From positions 301,979,466 through 302,043,465 of the forward strand of contig CM057009.1 of NCBI GenBank assembly GCA_029891345.1: 64,000 bases of DNA, in the 5' to 3' direction. The stretch comes from Dryococelus australis. Its lineage: Eukaryota; Arthropoda; Insecta; Phasmatodea; Phasmatidae. Positions within the stretch are counted from its first letter, which is position 1. The number at the start of each line of letters is the position of its first letter. The notes under the pieces are model-generated. The model was given only the letters and a program-made list of their open reading frames with translations. It ran no database searches and had not been told where the DNA came from. Shown here piece by piece: positions 1 to 11,646 of the stretch. The position numbers and the translations under genes are program-made.

Positions 1-740
1 GGACATGAGACCCGGCGAGTGGAGTCTACTGTGTGTGAGGGCGCTCGGAGGACTCTTGGACATTGCGGACTGACGGGAAATGGATTAAACTGAGTGGGCA
101 TGTAATACGGAGTTTATTGTAAATCTTGGAACTGTCAAATATGAACACATAATTTATAAACTATTTGAATATGTTGATATACGATCTATTGGGGCTGATC
201 CTTAATTATTTAGTTTCATTGAGTTATTTGAGGTAATTATAAATTGGATTAATTGAATTCATTGATTATTAACGGTGAGTGACATCAGTTTATTTTGAGA
301 TGTTAAGTCAAGAAAATTTTGTTTATAGTTAATGTAAATCAAATTAGGAGATAATAATTCATTATTTAATTTAATTAAGACCTCCATCCCTTAAAGAGAT
401 ATTTGGAGCAGCCTCACAAACGAGAATTTAGTGTATTTTGTGTAATAGTACAAATGGTGTTAGAAAACACATAAACAGTCTCACAATTTTTGTGGTAAGA
501 AATAAAGGATGGATCCACGTTTCTCATGTTTCAATTTCAATGTCTTGTTTTATAGAAAAAAAATCCAGAATTTGGGGTCTTTTTTAGTGTAATTTTATAT
601 TACTCCTTGATTAAAACTCGGAAACAAAATGTGGTAAACAGAATACTTGATTCTGAACACAATTATATAAATATATTGAATTGTCACCGCTGAAAATCTC
701 TTGTTATTTCCCTATAACAATACACATTTTTGAATATTTT
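1..740. other. AT-rich stretch, no gene seen
   Basis: No coding region or known repeat is recognisable here. The first 110 bases are GC-richer than what follows and lack a long reading frame. A good splice-donor-like GTGAGT lies at 275-280 and a GTAAGA-like site near 495. An untranslated exon cannot be excluded, but nothing else supports one. Confidence 0.3.
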
Positions 741-743
741 CAG

Positions 744-1045
744 GGCTGTCGTGTGCTGTACTCTGGTGACGTCTGTCTCAAATGGACTCTCCAGGAGGGA
801 GAGTGGGGCTAAGTGTTCAGTGAAGCAGCAGAGGGAAAGTTTCCCAGCCAGGCGTGATCGTAGGGCAAGATAGCAGGCTCGAGTGAGTGCTGTGTGATTC
901 ACGTGGCAAACAGCTCGGATTTCTGCTAGGCCATCCTCTGTTTACTGCTGGCATCTCAGTTTTACTCCGTGGATCAAGTTGCATGGAATATACAAGCAGA
1001 ATTAACCTTGTGTAGGCTGTTCGTATCCGCGTTTTAAATTCTTCC
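744..1045. other. GC-richer block, possible non-coding exon or decayed repeat
   Basis: This 300-bp block is clearly richer in G and C than its flanks. It is preceded by a T-rich tract ending in CAG at 741-743, which resembles a splice acceptor, and contains a donor-like GTGAGT at 883-888. Short overlapping reading frames on the minus strand have no recognisable similarity. It could be a non-coding exon or a fragment of an old repeat. Confidence 0.2.
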
Positions 1046-2600
1046 TTAAATAGCATTGCCAAAAAAACCTAAGTATGTGTGCATCACTGTAATACTTTAT
1101 ATAAATATGTGTACATTTACATGCTTATTATAGCATCAACAGTGTTAAATTACTAATAAACGTTCCTAGTAAATGAGTTTGTTTTGACGTCATAATAAAA
1201 CAGCATATAACAGTTATGAAAACCACTGTTTTATTGAATTTGTCTTGTCATGTCTGTAGGCGTAACCGGTGTTATTTATACAAATGGATGGCAAGAAAGA
1301 TTGGAGAAAGGGGTAAAGTTTAATTTTTTTATGCACCACAAAATAAAACAAAAACATTTTTTCCCTGATTATTAATGGGAAAACTTATTTAAGTCTAATT
1401 TGTATAAGAAAAATGACTAAGAAAAATCTTCTGTCTAATATTATTAAACAAATAACATATTTAGGACTATTTCTATGTTTATCCAGAATTTCAATTATTA
1501 TTTGCATAGACCTACCTCCAAACCAATTAAGTTTAGGAAAAACACTTCTCCTGGAAAAGTTATTATTACTGTTCCAGTATTCGAAAATGTGACATATGAT
1601 TATTTCCTCATTTGCAGTATAATTGTAAAGTTTTTAATTTTGATTGAAATTTGAAAGAAATAGTGTTAACATTGGTGTATAAATGTACATAAAGAGATAA
1701 TATCTACATAATATTGACTCAAAAATTATAATCTTCAACTGGTTTGTGTCTATATTTGTGTTGTCACTTTAGTGGAAGAAGTAGTTACGTATTATAGGTC
1801 TTATTAACGCTTCTATTTATATGTCAAAACGCTAACCTGCAACGGCTTTCACGTTAATAAATCAATATCGGGCTCGAATCCAGGACCTCCAAATTTACAT
1901 TTATATGCCCTGAACCGTATTTACATCACAGAGGCCGACAGTAATCTTTTTTGCAGCCCTGCGCATCTATATGAATATTTTTTAATCATTCCTCTGTATT
2001 CAATTATTTTTATTGTTTTTCAAAGCTGTGCCTGCACCTACTGAGGGTAGAACTCTTCATTATTTTGTATTATTTGCAGTATAATATTTTCAGTGATTTT
2101 ACTAGTGCGTATTTAATTTGAATACACACCAGAAATAGGTACCGAAATTGTTACTTTTAGATAAAATATATTATTATTTTCGTGTTTAAGTTTCAAAATT
2201 GTTAATAAAAGAAATGTTAAGAAATAATATATCGATATTATATCGTTATGCAATTTAACAAACTAAATAATAAATACTTTACATGTTAGGAGGGCTAATA
2301 CGGAAGATACATGCACACATTTACCTCAGTTAAAATTATAATTTTTGTATTAAAAATGTGTGAAACTTTTGATAAATGTGTGTTACATGACCTCTGCGAC
2401 ATAGTCGATTGTATAGTGAGTTCGAATCCACCACAAGTAAATTTATAATATCGTTGCCTAAATACGTAAAATATTTTTTTAAATCTAATAATGATTTTCC
2501 AAGTTTTATAAAACGTAATTCTGTAAAAGGGTTCTGCGTTGGCTGCGGATAGACTAATTGTGGTCTAAGTGATCTTACAGAAGTGGTAAACATGATGCAT
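1046..2600. other. AT-rich intergenic DNA with two B-box-like tRNA relics
   Basis: No coding signal is visible. Two sites match the RNA polymerase III B box: GGCTCGAATCC at 1871-1881 and GAGTTCGAATCC at 2418-2429. Both are followed within about 20 bases by an AAATTTA-type tract, so they may be heads of the same worn tRNA-derived SINE. No convincing A box precedes either one. Confidence 0.25.
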
Positions 2601-2939
2601 TATCAGGCGTAGCTGCAATCGTGAGATTCTACACTCGCAAGTTCTATTTTTGGCAGTTCGTAATATGTTTTGTCTTGTTTGCGCACATAGTAAAAACAGC
2701 GTTGATGATACACAGCACACACGCTATACGAACTAGAATGGAAGCTCCAGTAGTATGGAAGCCAGTATCTAATTGCAAGGCATCAGACAAAGTGAAGAAA
2801 TTCACGAATTACGTTGCTGCAAAGTGATAGCCAATGGACACAGTGGCTGCTAAGAAAAGCTTCTGTAAGTTAGGTCGTATAAATATCACGCTATATAGAA
2901 CATAGAGTGCAGGAATCATTTACTAAGGAAACATATGTC

Positions 2940-4385
2940 AAAAATAGAAAATTACACTAAACAATCAAAACTGGATACACCAACTCAGCGCAAACTTATA
3001 GCAACGAACAAGTAAAACTGCGATGTGCTGTAACAGGTCCTCCAGTACAGGGAAAGTTCAGAATTAACAGTACACAAAAAAGTGGATGCACTCAAACAAG
3101 ACATCGAAACTGGGCCTTAACACATATTTGGTGACCATTATTTTGTGCAGCATATTTCTGAACCAGAAATAACGAACTAGAAAAATCTCGTTCCAGAACT
3201 GAACAAGTGTGGTATTTTTCAAGAGTTGCAGACAGCAGTCAGGTATCTTTGCAGACATAGCAGAAGTCTTTTAGTGGATGTTGACAGCAACTCTGTTGAG
3301 TAGTTTAATGCAGTTGTCGCTAAACATGTTGGGGCCAAACAACTTAATTTTTTTCAAGATGTCATACCAAGGTAGATGTGGTGCAGATGTTGTAGCACGT
3401 AAAAGACCTAATAATGTGCTACACATAATCATATTCACTAATAAGAGTCCAAATAAGATAAGGAAAAAAATAGATGCACGTAGGAAATCATTATCAAGTC
3501 AATAAGCATCAAGAATGCATGAGAAAATTAATACTAATTTGAAATAAATGTATCCAAAATGTCTTTTTAAGAAATGTCAAGATAAAGATTATGGACCACA
3601 TTTGCCAACAGCCAGACATGAGTCCTGACCAGTACACGGGAGGAAAAAATTAATTTCTTAATTTTGCTCATAAATGAAAAAAAAAAAGTAATCAAATCGA
3701 AAGAGAGACAGTGCTCCAAGCAGAAAGTCGAAGACGATTGGAAGTAAGGCGGAAAATGCTGACAGCGTCTTGCTTCGGTAAGGTATGTCGAATGCGGCCA
3801 ACAACAAGCTGCAAAAATATTGTGAAGAATTTGCTTTGTTCTCTTCATGTTCTAAATGTCCCATCGCTGGAACAAGGAAAAACTCAAGAGTCAGTTGCTT
3901 TGGCTCAGCTAGAATCCCAAGAAGGAATAACTACAGACAAATGTGGTTTATTAATTGACAAAGAGTATGCATATCTTGGTGCTTCCCCCGATGGCCTCGT
4001 GTGAGATCAACGAGTTGATGGCAATAAAATCTCAATTTTCGTTGCTGGAAAATATTAGATATTGCTATATGTCAAGGAAAAATTAAATATTCAGAGGCAA
4101 ATGAAAACCAGGCAATCACTGTTAAGAAAACTCATCAATACTAATTCCAAATCCAGGGACCCCTACATATAACACAAAGAGATTACTGTATTTTTGCAGT
4201 GAGGACATCAAGAATCAACCTCTAAAGGTAGTTTAAGTTGTAAAAGACGATGCATTCTGGAGAAACAACATGCTTTTGAAGATGGAAAAATTTCATATGC
4301 ACTGCTTACTACCAGAGTTAATTGCCCCAAGGCACATGTACAACATGGAAATACGAGACCCAGAACACATAGTAACAGCTTAAAG
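2940..4385 (+). pseudogene. Decayed YqaJ-type nuclease/recombinase gene
   Basis: Conceptual translation recalls an uncharacterised arthropod family whose C-terminal half is a YqaJ domain (lambda-exonuclease fold, PD-(D/E)XK superfamily). The upstream part reads like the conserved FNAVVAKHVGAK and SYQGRC blocks (about 3300-3390). The YqaJ domain starts near 3720 with RRKMLTASCFGKVCR and continues through LGASPDGLV at about 3978-4004. It ends with MLLKMEKFHMHCLLPEL-like sequence up to about 4385. The metal-binding Asp of SPDGLV is visible. The gene is broken in several places. In insects such genes are often multicopy, which suggests a passenger or remnant of a mobile element. The domain name contains 'viral', but the sequence does not show a viral origin. 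The family assignment is from memory and reasonably firm for the YqaJ part. Confidence 0.65.
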
Positions 4386-6370
4386 AAGAACATTGATGTA
4401 CCAACAACAGTGTGTGATTAGCTACACCACAAAATATAGCAAACATTTTGTAAAAATTTCTTGACTTCAACAACTGTTCAGTATGTATCTAATTTATTTT
4501 TAGCTGTAAGATGTGGACTGCCTTGCATTTTCATAAATGTTGTATTATACAATCTTTCTGAAAGCAGTGTTGTTCATTTGGCTGACGAATATTTTACTTT
4601 AATGATATGGTGTAATTATTACCCTTGTGCTCAGGCAGCTTCTTTACTATAAGCCGTGAGTTGAAATGTGTGTTATGAAAGTAATTCCTACAATGAAGAT
4701 ATGTAAAGAACAACATATTGGAAAGTTTCTGTTTCATTTGTCTAAACTTCATCATACTAGTGTCTTTCATTTGTTAAGATGAATATTTGAGCTACTAATT
4801 GTTCCGTGCCATAATGTGTTGGGTACTAGTTGAAGGAGTAGAGCAAATTTCATTATTTTACTTTATCAAGTCTTCATAATGTCGCTGTGATCACATTTGA
4901 AAATGAAGTTACCATGAACATATACAAATAATTTTATTCCCAGTCTTTTACCATCCTACCTATTTGTTTGGTATGTCTATGGTTCTTGTCAATTAATGTT
5001 CTTTCTCTCACTGAGAGTTATCTACCAATAGCTTTGAAAGTTATATGCTCTGTGTAGATTATACATACCTATGTGAAATCATTCAAATAATGACTACAAA
5101 TATTTTTTAATGCAATAGTAACAAAAGTTATTTAATATTAAACATGTACACCCACCTCACTTTTAAAACCATGTTTCACTAATAAATCAAATTTATTTGT
5201 GTAAAACTCTAGCTAATGGATTTTTGAAAATATATATGTTTGCATTTTATTACATTTTCTAAACCCAGTACAGTGCATCAAATAAAAATGTGTTGTCTGG
5301 TATGAAAACAAGACACGTCACTAATTTCGACATTTTAAGATTACAACAGTTTTTACAAGTCCTGAGTGCCCTCTGCTTAAGGGGAAAACAATAGCATTCA
5401 AAACAGCACAAGTCGATAGATGAGTTTCAAAACAACACATCTTAGCGGGGTCTACTGCGCATCAATCTGCACATCCGCTGACAGCAGCTGTTCTCCCTGT
5501 GCTCACGTGTTCTGTCAGTGCCGGTGTGTTTACGTTTATATTTGAATGCTGTTTAAGGAAGCTTTGGTGTGTTTTAGTTGGTATTCGTGAAGAGTGTTGT
5601 TTTAAACACGGAGTTCCATCCTTCTGTGTTTATTTATATAACACTGGGAAGAAAGTGTGCACAATGATGCGTGCACAGTTAAGTCTGACTGACACGTATG
5701 TCGAGGATTTTTCCTCTAGACCAAAAGCGGGGTGATTTACTTTGGTTTTATGGTACGAGGCGAGGCATGTTGTCTATCGCTTACTTATACTGTCGTCTTT
5801 GGTGTTGTGGTTGACGTGGGTTTCACCAAATAGTGGCGAGCTCAGTCTACTCTGAAGCGGTGATTACAGTCATTTGCTTCACGGCTCCAGAGATTTGGTT
5901 TGCTCAACCGTATCTTGTCTCCGTACGGTTTAGCAACCCTCTCACCACCGGATGGCACGATGGGTGAATGTGGAAGCAAGGCGACAAGAAGATTACTGTT
6001 ACCGGAGCAGACCCTACAGCTTGGTGTCTGAGTTGGGCGGCACTGTCCCATTCCGCCTGCCTGTCCTGCGAGGAGGTGATAATACTACCCTATAGCTGCG
6101 TGAGCTAGGTATTGTTCTCTACGTCTTTTGCCACTCCTCATCTTGTAAGGCATAGAGAACAATGGTCTTACAGCCTACGCAATGTACTTATACAGGAACG
6201 GTAATTACAGAGTAACCCAATAGTGACTTGCCAGCACCAGCTCGAAAGGAGTCCCCACTGATCCCCGACGCATGTGGGCTGATCAGGGACATGGAACCGT
6301 GTGGGCAACTAAGTCTCTACTGGTTGTGCGTTTGCACCCGGGTTGAGCGGAAAACCCCACGCTAATTCAC
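4386..6370. other. Intergenic DNA, nothing assigned
   Basis: 4386-5440 is AT-rich with no recognisable element. 5440-6370 is GC-richer and contains short reading frames without recognisable motifs. TTGTTCTCTACG near 6112 and TAGAGAACAATGG near 6150 form a weak inverted pair. No gene call is justified. Confidence 0.3.
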
Positions 6371-6373
6371 TCC

Positions 6374-6941
6374 AGCACTAAATTAGTTCTCCAAGTGCGA
6401 GATAACCTGAGCTTGTAGCCCCTCCCTGTGCGAAGGTGTTAATAGTGGTTGGGGTGTTGCTATTTCTCCCCACCAGCACTAACTTAGTGCTTGGGCTGGG
6501 AAGAAACAGGTAGCCATCTAATGGGGATGTCAATAATCTCTGGGATCCTGTTGGCAGTGCCCGTCATACTCTGTCCCTGACCATTAATACAGACAAGTAC
6601 CCTGTAAATGAAAAGCATAAGGGTAGTGAACAATGGGTGTTTATTGGAGACTCAATAAACATGTGACCCGTGCTACCACCTATCAGACCATGGAGAGCTG
6701 AAGGTAACTGCGGATCCAGGTTTGGACGACCTGGTTTTATGTAGAAAGGGGAGTAGCTGGTTCTAGACAAATACAAAATTATTTTAAGTTAAACTGAGCT
6801 AAGAAAAAGGTGCCTGGAAGATGTACAGTGACGTTAAATATGCATGTGCGTGTTCAATGGATATAGATGTGTGATAAGTAGCCGCCAGGGACGTACTTGA
6901 AGCTTACGAGGCTCTGGAGGTCCCAGCACTGAATTAGTGCT
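6374..6941. repeat. Three copies of a 17-bp palindrome
   Basis: AGCACTAACTTAGTGCT at 6475-6491 is a perfect palindrome with a one-base centre. Near-identical copies lie at 6374-6390 and 6925-6941 (AGCACTGAATTAGTGCT). Flanks are also alike: a C-rich run before and a GT-containing run after each copy. The function is unknown. They could be binding sites or hairpins inside an old element. Confidence 0.6.
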
Positions 6942-6987
6942 CTGGGTGTCACGAGAGAGTTTGCGAAAGAATGACTGCCCGAGACCG

Positions 6988-7360
6988 GCAGTGTCCGGAC
7001 TTATATAGGTGAAGCTTGCTGGCTGCCGGCGCAGGCTGCCCTGGTTGCCCTGGTTGGTGTGGGAATTGAAAAACTCGTGTCAGTGTTTGTGCTTCGTGCC
7101 TCTTCGACAGTGTTATGCCTTGAACGGGGGAGGCTTGTTGAAAACGGTTGGGGGGGGGGGGGGGGGGGGGGAGGGTGCCTGCCGGGTTGCGCAACCTTCA
7201 GGAGAAGAGAATTCGCCCATAAGTTTCTGTTGCCTGGTAGAGTAGGCGGCGGAGAATGCATGTAAAAAATTCTCTGCCTCCGTCTGTACCAGTTGAAGTA
7301 GGAACATTCAGCGATGAGTCGTAACCCTGGCTAATTAATTCGTTGAGCGGCACACATCAA
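6988..7360 (+). repeat. LTR-like interspersed repeat, copy 1
   Basis: This segment is clearly related to 11647-12027 in the same orientation. Shared landmarks are GTGTCCGGACTTATATAGG near the start, GAAGCTTGCTGGCTGCCGG, GTAGAGTAGGCGG and CGATGAGTCGTAA towards the end. The size, the TATATA box near one end and the TGT-like and ACA-like termini suggest a solo LTR, but no internal retroelement sequence lies beside it. It contains a 22-base G run absent from the other copy. Confidence 0.5.
7150..7171 (+). repeat. Poly-G run of 22 bases
   Basis: An uninterrupted G run lies inside LTR-like copy 1 and could form G-quadruplex structures. Reading frames that cross it on either strand are artefacts (glycine or proline runs). 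Its exact length is prone to sequencing error. Confidence 0.9.
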
Positions 7361-7595
7361 TTCGCCCCCTCTCCATTGTGATGAAGACTTATCGTGGAAC
7401 AGGTGGTGTAGAAAGGCGTAGGCCCCCTCTCTGGAAGGTCTGGATAGATGTCGGTAGACATGGCGAGGCAGAAAAAACAAAAAAAAAATTAAGTTAGGTA
7501 GATGGGACTATTAACAGCGCGTGTTCTGTGCGCTCAGGTCGCTCGGCCGGCAAAGCGAAACATGTGAGGCATGAAGTGGTGGCAGCCGGTGGTTT

Positions 7596-7623
7596 TCTCT
7601 CTCTCTCTCTCTCTCTCTCTCTT
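7596..7623. repeat. (CT)n microsatellite
   Basis: A CT dinucleotide run of about 28 bases is embedded in moderately GC-rich DNA with no recognisable gene. Confidence 0.9.
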
Positions 7624-7629
7624 TCGGGC

Positions 7630-9460
7630 GGGCGTCCTTCTCTGCCCCTCGTCGTGTGTAGCAAAGATTACTCGGTTAGGAGCCATGTGGTTCGGGTGTC
7701 CCATCTGCCTACATTTTTACGCGTGCCATTGACAAAATCCAGCAAATCGCTGGTGGATATTACAAGGGAATCATGCATAGAAACTTGAAAGAAAAGTTAT
7801 TTAAAACATTGGCATGACAAAACGAGAGGAATAAAAATAATAATTATTAAATATGTACAAGCCTTACTCGCGGAAGGCGGGGAAATGTCACTACTATCCT
7901 GGAACTTGCTGCAGTGATTTAAGAAAGAAAAGGAAAATCTTCCCAGGGAACCTTTGTGTCTATCAGCAAGATAAATAGTTATGTGTGACAGGGTGCTAGG
8001 TGGACAACCACAGGCCCTTCAACCCCTGGGTTAACCCGCTAAACGAATACAAAGCGAGTACACTACATGTATTAATATCACGGCAAATTGTCCGCATATT
8101 GGTCACTTAATACAACATACATAAACACTGAATAAAATTGAAGTTAAAAAATATCTTGCACTTGGTTTTGGAAGTTCTAATGCTCAGAGTCTTTGGTTTG
8201 GTACTGAATTGGTTCACAAGATATTGCATACATATACACTGTAAAAACATATAAGTAATTTAAGTTTTGAATATATGAATACATTAAAAATAATTCTTGA
8301 TAAATTCTCTTCACATAGGACCCTCTCACAACGTATAGTGATATATAGTTGTGTACACGCACATCAAGTCAGATTTAAATGATGAGAAAAAAACTAACCT
8401 AGCAATCCCTTGCGGGAGTCCATCTTATCATGTAGGTCTAACAGCTAATGTCACAATGTGTATCTTCGTTGAAAGTGTTCAGGTAAGTTCTCAAGGAATG
8501 TAAACATCAACAGGTGCGGAAAATACACTCCTACACGACAGGATTCTTCATGTAGGTGATCTTCACAAGTACAATGTAAAATCGTATAGTAACATTTAGA
8601 GGTTTGCCTACACATCAAGTCAGATTTAAGTGATGAATATAAAAATAGAAAAAGCTAAAAGTGTCACTGTTACGTCAAAGTCTCTGTCGTCAACTTATCA
8701 CTGGCACTGTGGGGAGTGTCTTTACGTGATGTATATATGGTAGCCATTTCTGTCACTGTGGTGAGCGTCTATTTGCAATGCTACCTACTTAACTGGGATG
8801 TTGGCCACTGACAATTACGGAACCTTGAGGTGTAAAATGTCTATATTGCACTGTGGTGAAAAATTACTGTTTGATGTACAGCTGTTAAGGGGCCCGCCTC
8901 GCTGATGCACGAAGTGTGGTGTAGATGTTCAACAATATTGATTTTTTTTTTTTACAGAAACATCTCGACAGAAGACAATGCAGTTGGTATATAAAAGAGA
9001 TTAAGGTACAGTGCACAAATGCCAGTTACTTTCATCTCTCTCTGCTTTGTAGGTAATTAGAAAGTACTTGCTCAATATAGCAAAATAGCAACTTTTTTGG
9101 GGCTTACTGCAATTGTAGTTTTCATTTTTGTTACGTAAAACTACTTCCGGCTAGTGTTTCAATCCCTCATCTTTCATCGCGTATACAATTTGCTCTAGGT
9201 CACAACTGAAAATGTTGAGGAAAAGCGTATTCTTCTATGGGGTGTATTGCAGGAATAGGCTGGCCAGCTAGTGGCGCTGCCACGACTGCGCAACCCCGGC
9301 GGACAGAGCACAACCTCCCTCGCGCCTAGCGGGACTTCACCCCTTCCGCCCCTTCATCGTGTCCTCTTTAGTTGCTTCTTCTGCCTGCTCGAACGGGCTG
9401 TGTGCGCTCCAGTTTTGTCGTTTCGCAGCAGTCCATCATGGAAATTCAACACGATCTCAG
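7630..9460. other. Intergenic DNA with a short 251-bp-spaced direct repeat
   Basis: No coding region is seen. CACATCAAGTCAGATTTAA occurs at 8360 and again at 8611, each followed by a TGATGA-containing tract. CACTGTGG-GAG-type strings recur near 8703, 8755 and 8850. This suggests an old tandem duplication of about 250 bp. The rest is unassigned. Confidence 0.4.
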
Positions 9461-9469
9461 AGTGGGAAG

Positions 9470-9715
9470 AGAGTGAAGAGATTTGGGCGGCACTTAAAAG
9501 CGAGGTCTTCAGAGCCGATGAGAATGATTAAAGTGAATATGGAGCAGCTCCGGAATGAAGGGGCAGGGGAAACGGGAGATCGCAGAGAAGACCCGCAGAA
9601 CAACGGCATCGCCCGGCATGATTCCCACTTGCGAAAATCTGGTGACCCGGCCAGGAATTGAACCCGGGTTCGCCTTGGTGGGAGGCGAGCGTGCTAATCG
9701 CTCATCCACTGTGCC
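9470..9715 (-). mobile_element. tRNA-derived SINE, copy 1
   Basis: Read on the minus strand, the element starts at 9715 with a tRNA-like head. The A-box region is AGTGGATGAGCGATTAGC and the B box is GGGTTCAATTCC (about 9653-9665). The body contains CTCCCGTTTCCCCTGCC, matching the other two SINEs here. Reading frames across it on the plus strand (for example the stretch with RNEGAGETGDRRED) are the familiar spurious translation of this SINE found in many arthropod gene sets. This is the best preserved of the three copies. The tail is not sharply defined. Confidence 0.75.
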
Positions 9716-10491
9716 TCTCCCCCCCCCCTTCCCAAATACATGGGAAGAAAACTACGTTACGACCTAACGCACGTCGCAAAACGAATAAAACTACCAAGGG
9801 AAGGAAACGCAAGTTTAAATGTTTGTTTTCTTTTTACTAAAACTATATTATTCTGGTGATTTTTTAAATATATTTTATTAGCGAACAATTTCAAATGTGC
9901 AGAACAAGTTAAAAAATAGTGGCCACATAATGATTTCGGTAACAATTAATTGAATTTAATGTCAACAAAATGCCATGAAGTCGCACAGGCACTTTTGATA
10001 TCTGTGCCAAAGTATCGTTCTGTAGAAATTTTTTTGCGAACCAGTACAAATCATGCAAACTAAGAGCATCAATATAGTATTTTGTGGGAATTAGCTGCTC
10101 TTAAACAGATAAGACAGCATGACAAGACAGTGCTGTGCATGTGACATAGTAAGGACTATAGAACATTTTTTAATCGCTGCTTTTTCAGCATGTTAAACGA
10201 CTGTAGTCACTTTTTTATGCAAATTTTAATATATATTTTAATGACTTCTGTTGCACAAAAATATCGTTTTTCGTTATTACTTTTTGAAAATGCTTTCTTA
10301 ATAATTGTTTTGTCTCGACTGGTTCTATGTAATACTATCAATGAAAACTTCGCCATAAAAGGGGTTTTGAGAAATATGCATAAATAACAGTAGACGCCCG
10401 TATGTGAAGGAAAGGTACTGTTGCAAGATTTGGAGATTGTTACAAATACATAGGCAAAACCTTCCCCACTGTGATGAATAGGTGTGAGGTG
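9716..10491. other. AT-rich intergenic DNA
   Basis: A C run near 9719-9729 abuts the SINE head. The remainder is AT-rich with short random reading frames and no recognisable element. Confidence 0.3.
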
Positions 10492-10495
10492 TATA

Positions 10496-10577
<82 letters not shown>
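10492..10577. repeat. (TA)n microsatellite
   Basis: About 86 bases of nearly pure TA dinucleotide with one G near the left end. Minus-strand reading frames of alternating Tyr and Ile through it are artefacts. Confidence 0.95.
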
Positions 10578-10581
<4 letters not shown>

Positions 10582-10872
10582 ATTTCTTGTTCTGTTGTGT
10601 ATAATTTGTTGTGCAACCTGCAGAGAAATAAAAACACACAGTGAAAAAAACAAGCCACTCTCAACATATTTTGAATACGTAGAGGTAAATCTGTGGTAAG
10701 CTTTACGTTTCTAAAATATATAATGCAGCACACGTCAAAAACTTTGACACTTGAGAGCGCGTGACTAGTTATCGCCGGTGTCAGCGATCCATCTTCCACG
10801 GCGAGGCGATGGATCGTTGAGTGGGTTCGGCACTTCAAGATGCGTGCCGACGGGTGCCAGTCGCTCTCCGAG

Positions 10873-11188
10873 ATGGATGTAAACACGTTGAAAGTTTTGC
10901 TGTTACTGGAAGAAGAGGAAGCGTGTTAGGAGGAAATTAATTTAAATCTATCAAATGAAGATGAATTTGCAATGTTCCAGGAAAGGGAAGTGCATGGGGC
11001 ATTCAGGGTCCTAAATTTAAAATACTTGTTTGGCAGCGATACAAAATTTCACAAATATTTTAGGGTACCGCCGGCTCTGTTTGAGAGGATACTGAGTTTT
11101 GTGAATGATGATTTGACTGGAAAATTGAATAACAAGCACCAGCGTCAGATATCCCCACGAGAAATAGTGTACGTGGCGCTACGGTAGG
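10873..11188 (+). pseudogene. PIF/Harbinger transposase N-terminal fragment
   Basis: From an ATG at 10873 the frame encodes an acidic leader, is interrupted by a TAG at 10927-10929, and then runs in the same frame through EREVHGAFRVL, FHKYFRVPPALFERILSFV and ISPREIVYVALR. This matches the N-terminal part of HARBI1-like transposases: an acidic region, then a conserved YFR-P--F--LL block and an ISP/ER--ALR block just before the DDE catalytic domain. The frame stops at the sequence CGGTAGGA, which looks like a splice donor (family genes often have an intron near here) or a simple loss of frame. No DDE domain is found downstream. It is probably a stranded exon of a dead Harbinger element. Confidence 0.7.
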
Positions 11189-11646
11189 AACCATATTATG
11201 TAGTATTTAGTAGTAATTAATAAAAATATAGCTAAAATTATTCATAACTGGTTTGTTGGTCTATGCAGCAGATAACTGTTTGTAATGCAATACGTGTATT
11301 ATAAAACTGAAGATGAGTGCAAAAGTTATGTTGGTAATGTAATATGAAGTAAGAAGTTCCAGATTCAAGTAAGTTACATACAAACGTATTTCTTAACTAC
11401 TTTGAACAGGTTATAATGAAAAAGGTAACTGCATGAATACTCAATTATTTTAGATCAAAGTGTTTGTAAATATGTCAATTCACTAGAACAATTAGGAGAC
11501 AGTATTGAAGAAGACCACATACTGTACGGTGAGCAAACAGAAACGTCAGAGTTGAAAGGTGAATAACTTGGATGGGGATAAACGTTGCTGCATCCCCTAA
11601 GGGCAGCTTCTCGTTCTGCCCCAAACATTACACTCACTACTCGAGT
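11189..11646. other. AT-rich DNA after the Harbinger fragment
   Basis: No continuation of the transposase is recognisable. An acceptor-like T-rich tract ending in TTAG lies near 11452, but the following sequence does not read as Harbinger. Confidence 0.3.

Noticed and set aside
5499-5735. Possible THAP-type zinc finger in a 78-codon frame
   Set aside because: Cysteines do not follow the THAP spacing and no other family block is present.
7001-7310. Proline- and glycine-rich short proteins on both strands
   Set aside because: They arise from the 22-base G run inside an LTR-like repeat.
9653-9715. A functional tRNA gene
   Set aside because: A and B boxes are present but the acceptor stem does not pair and a SINE body follows.
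9359-9770. Protein-coding gene containing RNEGAGETGD-type sequence
   Set aside because: It overlaps a tRNA-derived SINE; this peptide is a known kind of SINE artefact in arthropod gene sets.
10440-10660. Minus-strand protein with a long Tyr-Ile run
   Set aside because: It is a translation of the TA microsatellite in three frames.
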